A DNA stretch of 32,367 bases from Burkholderia sp. E7m39 (GTDB lineage Bacteria > Pseudomonadota > Gammaproteobacteria > Burkholderiales > Burkholderiaceae): the NCBI GenBank assembly GCA_001319865.1, contig BBSL01000347.1:1-32367 (forward strand), given 5' to 3'. Below, in pieces: positions 16,725 through 24,941 of the stretch; position 1 is the first letter of the stretch; each line of letters starts with the position of its first letter. Below the pieces are notes generated by a model. That model searched no databases. It was not told where the DNA came from and saw nothing but the letters and a program-made list of their open reading frames with translations. The position numbers and the translations under genes are program-made.

Positions 16725-17594
16725 ATGCCACACACTCACTACACCACACTGATCTCCGCAGGCAATCTCGCCGAACGTCTCGCCGCCGCGCCAGGGAGCG
16801 TGTTTATCGCCGATTGCCGTTTCGATCTCGCCGACACGGAAGCCGGCGAAAAGGCTTACGCAGCGGGTCATCTGCCGCAAGCGCACTATCTTCATCTCGA
16901 TCGCGATCTGTCGGGCCCGAAGACGGGGACGAACGGGCGTCATCCGCTGCCGGACCGGCAAAAGCTGGTCGAACGGTTGGCCGAACTCGGCCTCAAGCAA
17001 GGCCAGCAGGTCGTCGCGTACGACGCGCAAGACGGCCGCTACGCCGCACGGCTGTGGTGGTTGTTGCGCTGGCTAGGGCACGATTCCGTCGCGCTGCTCG
17101 ATGGCGGGCTCGCCGCCTGGCAGGCCGCGGGCCAGCCGCTGACGCAAGACGCGCCGGCCCAGGCGAGGGGCGACTTCAAGGCGGGCGCACCGCTGGCGGT
17201 GACCGTCGACGCGCAGGCTGTCGAGCGCAACATCGGCACGAAGGAGCGCGTGGTGCTCGATGCGCGCGCCGCCGACCGCTATCGCGGCGAGAACGAAACG
17301 CTCGACCGCGTGGGCGGCCACATTCCGGGCGCGCGCAACCGCTTTTTCGGCGAGAACCTGACGCCCGACGGCCGCTTCAAGCCGGCCCACACGCTGCGCG
17401 AAGAATTCAGCGCGATCATTCCAGGCGTCGCGGCCGAGCATGTCGTCCTGCAATGCGGCTCGGGCGTCACCGCCTGCCACAACGCGCTGGCGATGGAAGT
17501 CGCCGGCCTGCACGGCGCGGCGCTGTACCCCGGCTCGTGGAGCGAGTGGAGTGCCGATCCCGCGCGGCCAGTGGCGACGGGCCCGAATCCCTGA
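16725..17594 (+). CDS. sseA: Two-domain sulfurtransferase (3-mercaptopyruvate or thiosulfate type)
   Basis: The protein has 289 residues and two rhodanese domains. The first, inactive domain spans about 1-140 (FIADCRFDL, LLDGGLAAW). The second carries the active-site loop LQCGSGVTA with Cys244. The CGSGVTA loop is typical of 3-mercaptopyruvate sulfurtransferases, although thiosulfate sulfurtransferases of this two-domain form look similar. It moves sulfur to thiol acceptors or cyanide. The start is the ATG at 16725 with CAGGAG upstream. It lies after the terminator of the preceding gene, so it is probably transcribed on its own. Confidence 0.92.
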   Translation: MPHTHYTTLISAGNLAERLAAAPGSVFIADCRFDLADTEAGEKAYAAGHLPQAHYLHLDRDLSGPKTGTNGRHPLPDRQKLVERLAELGLKQGQQVVAYDAQDGRYAARLWWLLRWLGHDSVALLDGGLAAWQAAGQPLTQDAPAQARGDFKAGAPLAVTVDAQAVERNIGTKERVVLDARAADRYRGENETLDRVGGHIPGARNRFFGENLTPDGRFKPAHTLREEFSAIIPGVAAEHVVLQCGSGVTACHNALAMEVAGLHGAALYPGSWSEWSADPARPVATGPNP

Positions 17595-17620
17595 GCCGTT
17601 GCCTGCCGTTACCTGCCGGC

Positions 17621-17655
17621 GTCTGCGGCGCTCGCGCCTGGATGGCGCCGCAGAC
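17621..17655. terminator. Hairpin between convergent sulfurtransferase and hydrolase genes
   Basis: GTCTGCGGCGC and GCGCCGCAGAC form a perfect 11-bp stem around a 13-base loop. There is no U-tract on either side. It sits midway between two convergent stop codons and probably limits readthrough. Confidence 0.6.
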
Positions 17656-17672
17656 AAAGACAACAAGCTCCG

Positions 17673-18545
17673 TCAACCGACGCCGTGCGCCTTGAACCAG
17701 GCCAGCGCACGGCGCCAGCCGTCTTCGGCATCGGCTTGCTTGTAACTCGGCCGATAGTCCGCGAAGAACGCATGCCCTGCATCGTCGTACACGACGAACT
17801 GCGAGCCGCGTCCGGCCTGCGGCCCTTGCGCGATGGCCTGCTTCATCTGATCCAGCGTTTCCTGCGGAATGCTCTGATCCTGTCTTCCGTATAGACCCAG
17901 CACGGGCACCTGCAGATCGGACACGCGGTCGATCGGATTGGCGGGCGTCATGGGCGTCTGGTTGCCGGCTACCCGGCCGTACCACGCGACAGCCGCCTTC
18001 AGCCGCGGATTGTGCTCCGCATACAGCCACGCGATGCGCCCGCCCCAGCAGAAGCCGTTGATGCCCACCTTGTTGACGTCGCCGCCATGCTCGCCCGCCC
18101 ATTTGAACGTCGCGTCGAGATCGGCCAGCACCTGCGAATCGGGCACCTTGCTGACGAGCTGATCGTTGAGCTGCTGCATCGACGTGTACTTGCTCGCATC
18201 GCCTTGCCGCGTGTAGAGGTCCGGCGCGATGGCCAGGTAGCCCTGCTTCGCGAAGCGCCGGCAGACATCGGCGATGTGCTCGTGCACGCCGAAAATCTCG
18301 TGCACCACGATGATAACGGGCAGATGCGTCTTGCCTTTCGGCTGCGCGCGGTACGCGGGCACCAGCGTGTCGCCCGATTTGATGCCGACTTCGCCCGCCT
18401 CGAGACCCTCGCTATCCGTATGGATGGTTTGCGCGGACACAGGCAGCACGCACGCCGCGAAGCCGCTGCCGAGCGCCGCCTTGATGAACGTACGCCGGTC
18501 AAAGGGAACATGCGGAACGAGACTGTCGACTTCAGGCTTCAACAT
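17673..18545 (-). CDS. Dienelactone hydrolase family protein with Tat signal
   Basis: The protein has 290 residues. A twin-arginine signal, RRTFIKAALGSGF (from Arg17), followed by ACVLPVSAQ, predicts export to the periplasm after folding. The alpha/beta hydrolase part has the family triad: the Cys nucleophile in GFCWGG, Asp in YGRQDQSIP and His in GHAFF; HEIFGVHEH carries the usual Glu. Classical dienelactone hydrolases act in the cytoplasm on chloroaromatic intermediates; the exported relatives have no agreed substrate. The ATG at 18545 is preceded by AGGAG. It follows ndh on the same strand, with a long hairpin in the 99-bp gap. Confidence 0.92.
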   Translation of the reverse strand: MLKPEVDSLVPHVPFDRRTFIKAALGSGFAACVLPVSAQTIHTDSEGLEAGEVGIKSGDTLVPAYRAQPKGKTHLPVIIVVHEIFGVHEHIADVCRRFAKQGYLAIAPDLYTRQGDASKYTSMQQLNDQLVSKVPDSQVLADLDATFKWAGEHGGDVNKVGINGFCWGGRIAWLYAEHNPRLKAAVAWYGRVAGNQTPMTPANPIDRVSDLQVPVLGLYGRQDQSIPQETLDQMKQAIAQGPQAGRGSQFVVYDDAGHAFFADYRPSYKQADAEDGWRRALAWFKAHGVG

Positions 18546-18583
18546 GCTGTGCTCCTCGATGGAATGGGTATCGGCAAGGGAGC

Positions 18584-18614
18584 CAACAGGATACGCGTAA
18601 AGCGCATCCTGTTG
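18584..18614 (-). terminator. 13-bp hairpin between ndh and the hydrolase gene
   Basis: CAACAGGATACGC and GCGCATCCTGTTG pair at 12 of 13 positions around a GTAAA loop. No U-tract follows on the minus strand. It lies 30 bases after the ndh stop codon and may end or stabilise the ndh transcript. Confidence 0.5.
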
Positions 18615-18644
18615 CATGAGCATCGAAAGCGGTCAGGCTCGGCG

Positions 18645-19991
18645 TCAGTGCAGCTTGACGCGCGGCAGCGTGGTGCGCCGCAGCCAGTGCGCGAAGGTAT
18701 CGAGCACCATCCGCGCATAGCCGTGCAGCGCGGCGATATGCAGCCGGTACAGCGACATGTACATGAAGCGCGCGAACAGCCCTTCGATCAGCATGTTGCC
18801 GCCGATCACGCCGCCCATCAGATTGCCGACGGCGCTGAAATGCCCGAGCGACACCAGCGAGCCGAAGTCGCGATACGTGAATTCCGGCAGCGGCCGGCCT
18901 TCGATCCGGTTCGCGATGGCGCGCAGCAGAAAGCTCGCCTGCTGATGCGCGGCCTGCGCGCGCGGCGGCACGTTGCGCTCGTTGCCGGGCCACGGGCAAG
19001 CTGCGCAATCGCCGAGCGCGAAGACGTTGTCGTCGACGGCCGTCTGCAGCGTGCGGCGCACTTCGAGCTGCCCGAGCCGGTTCACGGGCAAACCGTCGAG
19101 CTGCCCCAGCACGGCGGGTGCCTTGATGCCCGCGGCCCAGACGGTCAGATCCGCGCGCACGCTCTTGCCGCTCGCCGTGCGAACGACGCCCGGCGCGACT
19201 TCCGCGACCGTCTCGCCGACCATCAGCTTCACGCCCAGCTTCTGCAGCAGTTCCGCCGTCGCCGTCGACACGCGCTCCTGCAACGCCGGCAGAATGCGCG
19301 GCCCGGCCTCGATCAGCACGATGCCGACGTCATGACGCGGATCGAGCTTGTGCAGCCCGTAGGCCGACAGCACCTGCGCCGTGTTCCGCAGTTCCGCCGA
19401 CAGTTCCACCCCCGTTGCGCCGCCGCCGACAATCGCCACCTGGATACGCGGCTCCGTCGACACCGCGCCATGCTGCGACTCGACAGGCTCATGCGCCTGA
19501 TGCTCGGCGCGCATGCAGGCCGCGATCAGGCGTTTGCGGAAGCGTTCGGCTTGATGAACGGTATCGAGCGCGAGCGAATATTCGGGCGCGCCCTTTACGC
19601 CGAAGAAATGCGTCGTACTGCCGATCGCGATGACAAGCGTGTCGTATTCGAGCATGCGCTCGGGCAGCAGTTCGGCGCCGTCGTCGTCGAGCACACGCGA
19701 AAGCGTGATGCGTCGGGCCGTGCGATCGAGCCCGGTCAGTTCGCCCTGCTGGAACTCGAAGCCATGCCAGCGCGCCTGCGCCGCGTACTCGAGTTCCTGC
19801 GTGAACGGGTCCATGCTGCCTGCGGCCACTTCATGCAGCAACGGCTTCCAGATATGCGTCGGATAACGGTCCACCAGCGTGACCTGCGCGAACGGGACGC
19901 CGTTGCTTTTTTTGCGCGCATAACGGTCGCCGAGCCGCGTCGCCAGTTCGAGACCGCCCGCACCTCCACCCACGACGACAATACGATGCAT
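18645..19991 (-). CDS. ndh: Type II NADH dehydrogenase (NAD(P)/FAD-dependent)
   Basis: The protein has 448 residues. It opens with the FAD-binding MHRIVVVGGGAGGLELATRLG and has the NADH-binding fold VAIVGGGATGVELSAEL near residue 190. The FAD-closing motif is NVFALGDCAACPW. The C-terminal region has Gly-rich and aromatic helices (GNLMGGVIGGNMLIEG, FMYMSLYRLH) suited to membrane attachment. These enzymes pass electrons from NADH to quinone without pumping protons. The ATG at 19991 has GGAG upstream. The gap to polA holds a terminator hairpin, so ndh likely has its own promoter. Confidence 0.94.
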   Translation of the reverse strand: MHRIVVVGGGAGGLELATRLGDRYARKKSNGVPFAQVTLVDRYPTHIWKPLLHEVAAGSMDPFTQELEYAAQARWHGFEFQQGELTGLDRTARRITLSRVLDDDGAELLPERMLEYDTLVIAIGSTTHFFGVKGAPEYSLALDTVHQAERFRKRLIAACMRAEHQAHEPVESQHGAVSTEPRIQVAIVGGGATGVELSAELRNTAQVLSAYGLHKLDPRHDVGIVLIEAGPRILPALQERVSTATAELLQKLGVKLMVGETVAEVAPGVVRTASGKSVRADLTVWAAGIKAPAVLGQLDGLPVNRLGQLEVRRTLQTAVDDNVFALGDCAACPWPGNERNVPPRAQAAHQQASFLLRAIANRIEGRPLPEFTYRDFGSLVSLGHFSAVGNLMGGVIGGNMLIEGLFARFMYMSLYRLHIAALHGYARMVLDTFAHWLRRTTLPRVKLH

Positions 19992-20215
19992 CAGAACTCT
20001 CCGTGTGAAACGACAAGTTGTGCGTCGATGCGGCGCGCTTCGCGCGTGCGGCCGCTTTTATTATTCGCGTTCCGTCGATTGTCGGCGAGCAAGGGGACAA
20101 GTCACAAGTCTGTCGAAACCAAACTGTGACATGCGAGCGACGTTATGCCCTATTTGTCCCGCGCGTCGTCCGTTGCCCTGGAGAGGCAATATTGGCGTGT
20201 CAGTGTTCGGATGAA

Positions 20216-20239
20216 GCGCGACTGACATGCCAGTCGCGC
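20216..20239 (-). terminator. Hairpin after polA
   Basis: GCGCGACTG and CAGTCGCGC pair perfectly (9 bp) around a six-base loop, 28 bases after the polA stop codon. There is no U-tract; it is a likely terminator or 3'-end stabiliser. The rest of the 276-bp gap to ndh shows no other feature. Confidence 0.6.
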
Positions 20240-20267
20240 CCGGTGCGTCCTGTCCGCGCGCGAGCCC

Positions 20268-23015
20268 TCAGTGCGCCTCTTCCCAGTTCGCGCCCGCGCC
20301 CACTTCGGCGACGAGGGGAACCTTCAGTTGAGCGACGCCGCACATCAACTCCGGCAGGCGCTTGCGCACATCCGATAGTTCGTCGTCGGGCACTTCGAGA
20401 ATCAGTTCGTCGTGCACCTGCATGATCATGCGCGTGCCGATGCCCGACTCTTCGATCCACTTCTGCACGGCGATCATCGACATCTTGATCAGATCGGCGG
20501 CCGTGCCCTGCATCGGCGCGTTGATCGCGGCGCGTTCGGCCGCCTGGCGGCGCGGACCGTTGCCGCCGTTGATCTCGGGCAGCCACAGACGGCGTCCGAA
20601 CACCGTCTCGACGTAGCCCTTCATCTTCGCGCTCGTACGCGTGTTTTCCATGTACGCGGCCACGCCCGGATAACGCGCGAAATAGCGGTCGATGTAAAGC
20701 TTCGCCGCATCGCGCGTGATACCGAGGTTCGATGCGAGTCCGAACGAGCTCATGCCATAGATCAGCCCGAAATTGATGACCTTCGCGATGCGCCGCTGAT
20801 CGTTCGATACTTCGAGCGGCGTCACGCTGAACACTTCGGAAGCAGTGGCGCGGTGAATGTCCTCGCCTTGCTGGAACGCACGAAGCAGCGCTTCGTCGCC
20901 GGAGATGTGCGCCATGATGCGCAGTTCGATCTGCGAGTAGTCCGCCGACACGAGCTTATGCCCCGGCGGCGCAATGAACGCCTCGCGGATGCGGCGGCCT
21001 TCGCCCGTGCGCACCGGGATGTTCTGCAGATTCGGATCGTTCGATGCGAGACGCCCCGTCACCGCGACGGCCTGCGCGTAGTTCGTGTGCACGCGGCCCG
21101 TGCTCGCGTTGACCATGCGCGGCAGCTTGTCGGTGTACGTCGATTTCAGCTTCGACAGCCCGCGGTGCTCGAGAATCGTCTTCGGCAGCGGGTAATCTTC
21201 GGCGAGCTTTTGCAGCACTTCTTCGTCGGTGGACGGCGCGCCGCTCGGCGTTTTCTTGATCACGGGCAGTTCGAGCTTCTCGAAGAAGATCTGACCGATC
21301 TGCTTCGGCGAACCGAGATTGAATTCGCCGCCCGCGAACAAATACGCCTGCTGTTCGAGTTCGATCAGGCGGGCCGCGATCTCGTTGCTTTGCACGCGCA
21401 GCTTCTCCGTGTCGATCAGCACGCCATTGCGCTCCATCTTGCGCAGCACGCGCGACGTGGGCACTTCGATGTTTCGGTACACGTGATCGAGCGGCACTTC
21501 GGCGGCGATCTGCGGATACAGCGCCTGATGCAGACGCAACGTGATGTCGGCATCTTCCGCGGCGTATTCGGCGGCCTTGTCGAGCGCGACTTCGTCGAAG
21601 CCGATCTGCGCCGCGCCCTTGCCCGCTACGTCCTCGTACTTGATCGTCTTCAGCCCGAGATGACGCAGCGCGAGGTTGTCCATGTCATGCGGACGATGCG
21701 ACTCGAGCACATAAGATTGCAGCAGCGTGTCGTGCTCGACGCCGTCCATTGCGATGCCGTAGTTCGCAAGCACCTGCTCGTCGTACTTCAGATGCTGGCC
21801 CACCTTTTTCTTGTCCGCACTTTCGAGCCAAGGCTTGAGCTTCGCAAGCACTTCGTCGCGCGGCAGCTGCACGGGCGCATCCGGCCCGCGATGCGCGAGC
21901 GGAATGTACGCGGCCTTGCCCGCCTCGACCGAAATCGAAATGCCGACGATCTGCGCCGTCATCGGGTCGAGCGAAGTGGTTTCCGTATCGAACGACGTGA
22001 TGTCGGCGGCATTGATCCTGTCGAGCCACGCGTCGAACTGTTCCCACGTCTGCACGGTGTCGTACTCGCGCTCGCCGTCGCCTTCGATGGTGGGGGCGGG
22101 CGGCACATCCGTCTCGGGCCCTTCGACGGCATCCGCGATTTCCACTTCGCGCAGCCACGTCTTGAAGCCATGACGCGTAAAGACGTCGCGCAGTTCTTCG
22201 CGCGCTTCGGGGCGCGTCGCGAGCGTCTCTTCAAACGACATGACGTGCTCGGTCAGATCGCAATCCGTTTCGACCGTGACGAGCTTTCGCGCCATCGGCA
22301 GAAAGTCGAGCGCGCGTCGCAGATTGTCTCCTACCGCACCTTTGATTTCGTCTGCATGTGCGACGATGCCATCGAGGGTTTCAAATTGCGTGAGCCATTT
22401 GATCGCCGTTTTCGGGCCGCATTTCTCGACGCCGGGCACGTTGTCGACGGTATCGCCGATCAGCGACAGATAGTCGACGATGCGCTCGGGCGGCACGCCG
22501 AACTTCGCGACGACACCCTCGCGGTCGAGCTTCTCGTTGGTCATCGTATTGATGAGGGTGACATGATCCGTCACGAGCTGAGCCAGATCCTTGTCCCCCG
22601 TGGATACGATCACGTTCATGCCGCGCGCTTGCGCGCGCTTCGCGAGCGTGCCGATCACGTCGTCGGCCTCGACGCCTTCGATCATCAGCAAAGGCCAGCC
22701 GAGCGCGCGCACGGCGACGTGAATCGGCTCGATCTGCTTCGAGAGATCGTCAGGCATCGACGGGCGGTTCGCCTTGTATTGCGGGTACCAGTCGTCACGA
22801 AACGTCTTGCCTTTGGCATCGAACACGCACGCGCTATACTCTGCCGTAACCTCCTTGCGCATACGGCGCAGCATGTTGATGATCCCGTAGAGCGCACCTG
22901 TTGGCCCGCCATCGGGACCGCGCAGATCGGGCATCGCATGGTAGGCCCGGTACAGATAACTCGAACCGTCAACCAATAGCAGGGTCTTACCTTCCAGGTT
23001 CTGTTCTTCAGGCAT
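20268..23015 (-). CDS. polA: DNA polymerase I
   Basis: The protein has 915 residues and all three activities appear present. The 5'-3' nuclease domain (1-300) has LLLVDGSSYLYRAYHA, EGVEADDVIGTLA and STGDKDLAQLV. The 3'-5' proofreading domain keeps the acidic pair in SFDTETTSLDP (Asp343, Glu345). The polymerase domain has motif A SADYSQIELRIMAH, motif B RRIAKVINFGLIYGMSSFGL and motif C VHDELILEVP. It fills gaps and removes RNA primers during replication and repair. The ATG at 23015 has no clear ribosome-binding site. It is head to head with the LOG-family gene: only one base separates the start codons, so its promoter must lie inside that gene. Confidence 0.98.
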   Translation of the reverse strand: MPEEQNLEGKTLLLVDGSSYLYRAYHAMPDLRGPDGGPTGALYGIINMLRRMRKEVTAEYSACVFDAKGKTFRDDWYPQYKANRPSMPDDLSKQIEPIHVAVRALGWPLLMIEGVEADDVIGTLAKRAQARGMNVIVSTGDKDLAQLVTDHVTLINTMTNEKLDREGVVAKFGVPPERIVDYLSLIGDTVDNVPGVEKCGPKTAIKWLTQFETLDGIVAHADEIKGAVGDNLRRALDFLPMARKLVTVETDCDLTEHVMSFEETLATRPEAREELRDVFTRHGFKTWLREVEIADAVEGPETDVPPAPTIEGDGEREYDTVQTWEQFDAWLDRINAADITSFDTETTSLDPMTAQIVGISISVEAGKAAYIPLAHRGPDAPVQLPRDEVLAKLKPWLESADKKKVGQHLKYDEQVLANYGIAMDGVEHDTLLQSYVLESHRPHDMDNLALRHLGLKTIKYEDVAGKGAAQIGFDEVALDKAAEYAAEDADITLRLHQALYPQIAAEVPLDHVYRNIEVPTSRVLRKMERNGVLIDTEKLRVQSNEIAARLIELEQQAYLFAGGEFNLGSPKQIGQIFFEKLELPVIKKTPSGAPSTDEEVLQKLAEDYPLPKTILEHRGLSKLKSTYTDKLPRMVNASTGRVHTNYAQAVAVTGRLASNDPNLQNIPVRTGEGRRIREAFIAPPGHKLVSADYSQIELRIMAHISGDEALLRAFQQGEDIHRATASEVFSVTPLEVSNDQRRIAKVINFGLIYGMSSFGLASNLGITRDAAKLYIDRYFARYPGVAAYMENTRTSAKMKGYVETVFGRRLWLPEINGGNGPRRQAAERAAINAPMQGTAADLIKMSMIAVQKWIEESGIGTRMIMQVHDELILEVPDDELSDVRKRLPELMCGVAQLKVPLVAEVGAGANWEEAH
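22813..22840 (+). promoter_or_regulatory. Candidate sigma-70 promoter for the LOG gene, inside polA
   Basis: TTGGCA (22813-22818) is followed after 16 bp by TATACT (22835-22840), on the plus strand within the 5' part of polA. It would give a leader of about 170 nt, antisense to the polA start region, before the LOG gene start codon at 23017. Confidence 0.5.
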
Positions 23016-23016
23016 T

Positions 23017-23760
23017 ATGACTAAGAGAAAAGTGATTCCGAGTCTGCGATCGCTCGCAGATCAAGAGCGCGCAACAGCCAAGAAGGCCCGCGCATCGTGG
23101 CAGATGTTCACGATTATGGCAGAGTTTATCGAGGCGACCGAGTACCTGTCGGAGATCCGCCCGGCCGTGAGCATCTATGGTTCGGCGCGTCTGAAGCCGA
23201 ACTCGCCGTACTACAAACTGGCCACGCAGATCGCGCGCAAACTGTCCGATGCGGGCTTTGCCGTCATCTCGGGCGGCGGCCCCGGCATCATGGAAGCGGC
23301 CAATAAAGGTGCGCACGCAGGCAAGGCGCCGTCCGTCGGTCTGAACATCGAGTTGCCGCACGAGCAGTCGGGCAACCAGTGGCAGGACATCTCGCTGCGC
23401 TTCCGGCATTTCTTCACGCGCAAGGTCACGTTCGTGAAGAACTCGGATGCCGTGATCGTGATGCCAGGCGGCTTCGGCACGCTCGACGAACTTGCCGAAG
23501 TGCTCACGCTGATTCAAACCAAGAAGTCGCGGCACGTGCCCATCATTCTGGTCGGCGCGGAGTTCTGGAAAGGTCTGCTCGCCTGGTTCGAATCGCAGCT
23601 GGTGCCGATGGGCCTCATCAATCCCGGCGACATGAACCTGATGCAGGTGATCGATGATCCCGACCAGGTTCTGGAAGCGGTGCTCGCGTTCTATGAAGAG
23701 CGCGAAGAGCCCGAGCCGCAGCCCTCCAAATCGGACGAAGACCGGATGTTCTATCTGTAA
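23017..23760 (+). CDS. LOG-family protein (cytokinin riboside monophosphate phosphoribohydrolase-like)
   Basis: The protein has 247 residues of the TIGR00730 / LOG group. The motif GGGPGIMEAANKGA (about residues 88-101) and the signature PGGFGTLDELAEVL are intact; these bind the ribose phosphate and hold the catalytic Arg/Glu of the family. Members cleave nucleoside 5'-monophosphates, releasing the base. Its natural substrate in a betaproteobacterium is uncertain (AMP or a modified adenine nucleotide). The ATG at 23017 has a modest CAGG site. It diverges from polA with one base between the starts. An AMP nucleosidase of a different family lies about 2.3 kb beyond its 3' end. Confidence 0.93.
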   Translation: MTKRKVIPSLRSLADQERATAKKARASWQMFTIMAEFIEATEYLSEIRPAVSIYGSARLKPNSPYYKLATQIARKLSDAGFAVISGGGPGIMEAANKGAHAGKAPSVGLNIELPHEQSGNQWQDISLRFRHFFTRKVTFVKNSDAVIVMPGGFGTLDELAEVLTLIQTKKSRHVPIILVGAEFWKGLLAWFESQLVPMGLINPGDMNLMQVIDDPDQVLEAVLAFYEEREEPEPQPSKSDEDRMFYL

Positions 23761-23783
23761 TCGCCGTCTGAGACTGCAGTCGC

Positions 23784-23815
23784 ATCGCGGACACGCCGGG
23801 CGCCGTGTCCGCGAT
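23784..23815 (+). terminator. Terminator after the LOG gene
   Basis: ATCGCGGACACG and CGTGTCCGCGAT form a perfect 12-bp stem with an eight-base loop, followed by TTGTCTT. It begins 24 bases after the stop codon and directly abuts the 15-bp repeat array. Confidence 0.8.
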
Positions 23816-23905
23816 TTGTCTTACTGCGATCTGTCTTACTGCGATCTGTCTTACTGCGATCTGTCTTACTGTGATCTGGCTTACTGCAATTTCTCTTACT
23901 GCGAT
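23816..23905. repeat. Six-copy 15-bp tandem repeat between convergent genes
   Basis: The unit CTGTCTTACTGCGAT repeats six times without spacers, at 23816, 23831, 23846, 23861, 23876 and 23891. Units 2 and 3 are identical, unit 1 differs at one base, unit 4 at one, unit 5 at two and unit 6 at two. It starts right after the LOG terminator and its last unit contains the lysR stop codon (TAA, minus strand). The unit length is a multiple of three, so both strands stay open as five-residue repeats (LSYCD on the plus strand), but no gene is supported there. Confidence 0.95.
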
Positions 23906-24831
23906 ACGGCGTGTGTCGCGCCGCGCTTTTTCTGTTCCGTCTCCCCCTCGTCGGGCTGCGCGGCCTGCGTTTCGAGCCAGCGGCAAAACTGCTCGACGAG
24001 CGGCGCATTCGCCACTTCGCGCCTCGCCACCCACCAATAGCCGCGCGCATCGATGCGCGGCCCCGCGAGCGGCGTCACGAGCCGCCCCGACGCGAGTTCG
24101 TCGTCGAGCAGCGGCATCGGACCGAGCGCGACACCCAAACCATCCACGGCAGCCTGCAGCGCCAGATAGAAATGGTCGAACGACTGTTTCTTGCGGCACT
24201 TCGTCTTGACGCCCGCCGCCTGCAGCCAGTGATGCCACGCGTCCGGCCGCGTATCCGAATGCAGCAGCACGTGACGCGAGAGGTCGTCCGCGGTGCGGAT
24301 CGGCAAGCGACGCAGTAGCGCCGGACTGCACACGGGCAGCTCGCTCTCGTCGAGAAAGTGGCCGCTCGCGCAATTGGGCCAGTGCGCGGGCCCGCGCCGC
24401 ACGGCCACATCAAAGCTGTCCAGCCGCTCGATGGGCTCGTTCGACGTCGCCAGGCGCAACTCGACGTTCGGCGCCATCCGCTGAAACTGCGACAGCCGCG
24501 GCAGCAGCCACTTCATCGCGAAAGTAGGCAGCGCGTTCACGCGCAACACGTGCACCACGCCCGTGTCGCGCAGCTGGTCGGTTGCGACGGCGATGCTGTC
24601 GAACGCGGCCTGCACCGTGGACAGATAACGCCGCCCGTCTTCCGTGAGACGCACGCGCTTGCCGTTGCGATGGAACACCTGCACGCCGACCCACGTCTCG
24701 AACGCTGCCACCTGCCGGCTGATTGCACCGTGCGTCACATGGAGTTCATCGGCGGCGGCCGTGAAGCTGTTGTGGCGCGCCGCGGCTTCGAAGGCGCGCA
24801 GCGCCGGAAATGGAGGAAGCTTGCGGTTCAT
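23896..24831 (-). CDS. LysR family transcriptional regulator (GcvA-like)
   Basis: The protein has 311 residues. The N-terminal winged helix-turn-helix reads FPALRAFEAAARHNSFTAAADELHVTHGAISRQVAAFE in order, typical of the GcvA/AmpR subgroup. The co-inducer domain follows, with VHVLRVNALPTFAMKWLLPRL and FDVAVRRG. The last 20 or so residues (after CRWLETQAAQ) are a charged tail ending inside the 15-bp repeat array, so repeat changes could alter its stop. The ATG at 24831 has AAGG almost touching it. It diverges from the split chromate transporter genes (110 bp between starts), the usual layout for a LysR protein and its target. Confidence 0.92.
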   Translation of the reverse strand: MNRKLPPFPALRAFEAAARHNSFTAAADELHVTHGAISRQVAAFETWVGVQVFHRNGKRVRLTEDGRRYLSTVQAAFDSIAVATDQLRDTGVVHVLRVNALPTFAMKWLLPRLSQFQRMAPNVELRLATSNEPIERLDSFDVAVRRGPAHWPNCASGHFLDESELPVCSPALLRRLPIRTADDLSRHVLLHSDTRPDAWHHWLQAAGVKTKCRKKQSFDHFYLALQAAVDGLGVALGPMPLLDDELASGRLVTPLAGPRIDARGYWWVARREVANAPLVEQFCRWLETQAAQPDEGETEQKKRGATHAVSQ

Positions 24832-24904
24832 CCTTGTGATTCTAGGTCACAAAGAACGGCTGAAGAAATCGTTTTGAGCGGGCGCGAAACGGCGCTACGC
24901 TTTC

Positions 24905-24924
24905 CCGCTTGTATTCCGCTTGTA
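24905..24924 (+). promoter_or_regulatory. Direct repeat in the lysR-chrA intergenic region
   Basis: CCGCTTGTA occurs twice, at 24905-24913 and 24916-24924, spaced by one helical turn (11 bp start to start). It lies just upstream of the transporter start codon. It may be a regulator contact site, perhaps for the divergent LysR protein (inference). Confidence 0.35.
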
Positions 24925-24941
24925 CTGGATAGTGAACCACC

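Noticed and set aside
18012..20129. 705-codon plus-strand open frame
   Set aside because: It is antisense to ndh and the hydrolase gene, both of which have complete motifs.
20412..22979. 855-codon plus-strand open frame
   Set aside because: It is fully antisense to polA, which has all catalytic motifs. No domain is recognisable.
23816..23905. CRISPR array
   Set aside because: The 15-bp units are contiguous without spacers and no cas gene is nearby.
23654..24040. Possible pentapeptide-repeat protein (LSYCD repeats)
   Set aside because: The repeats come from the 15-bp DNA array. The frame overlaps the ends of two real genes and lacks the A(D/N)LXX pattern over a useful length.
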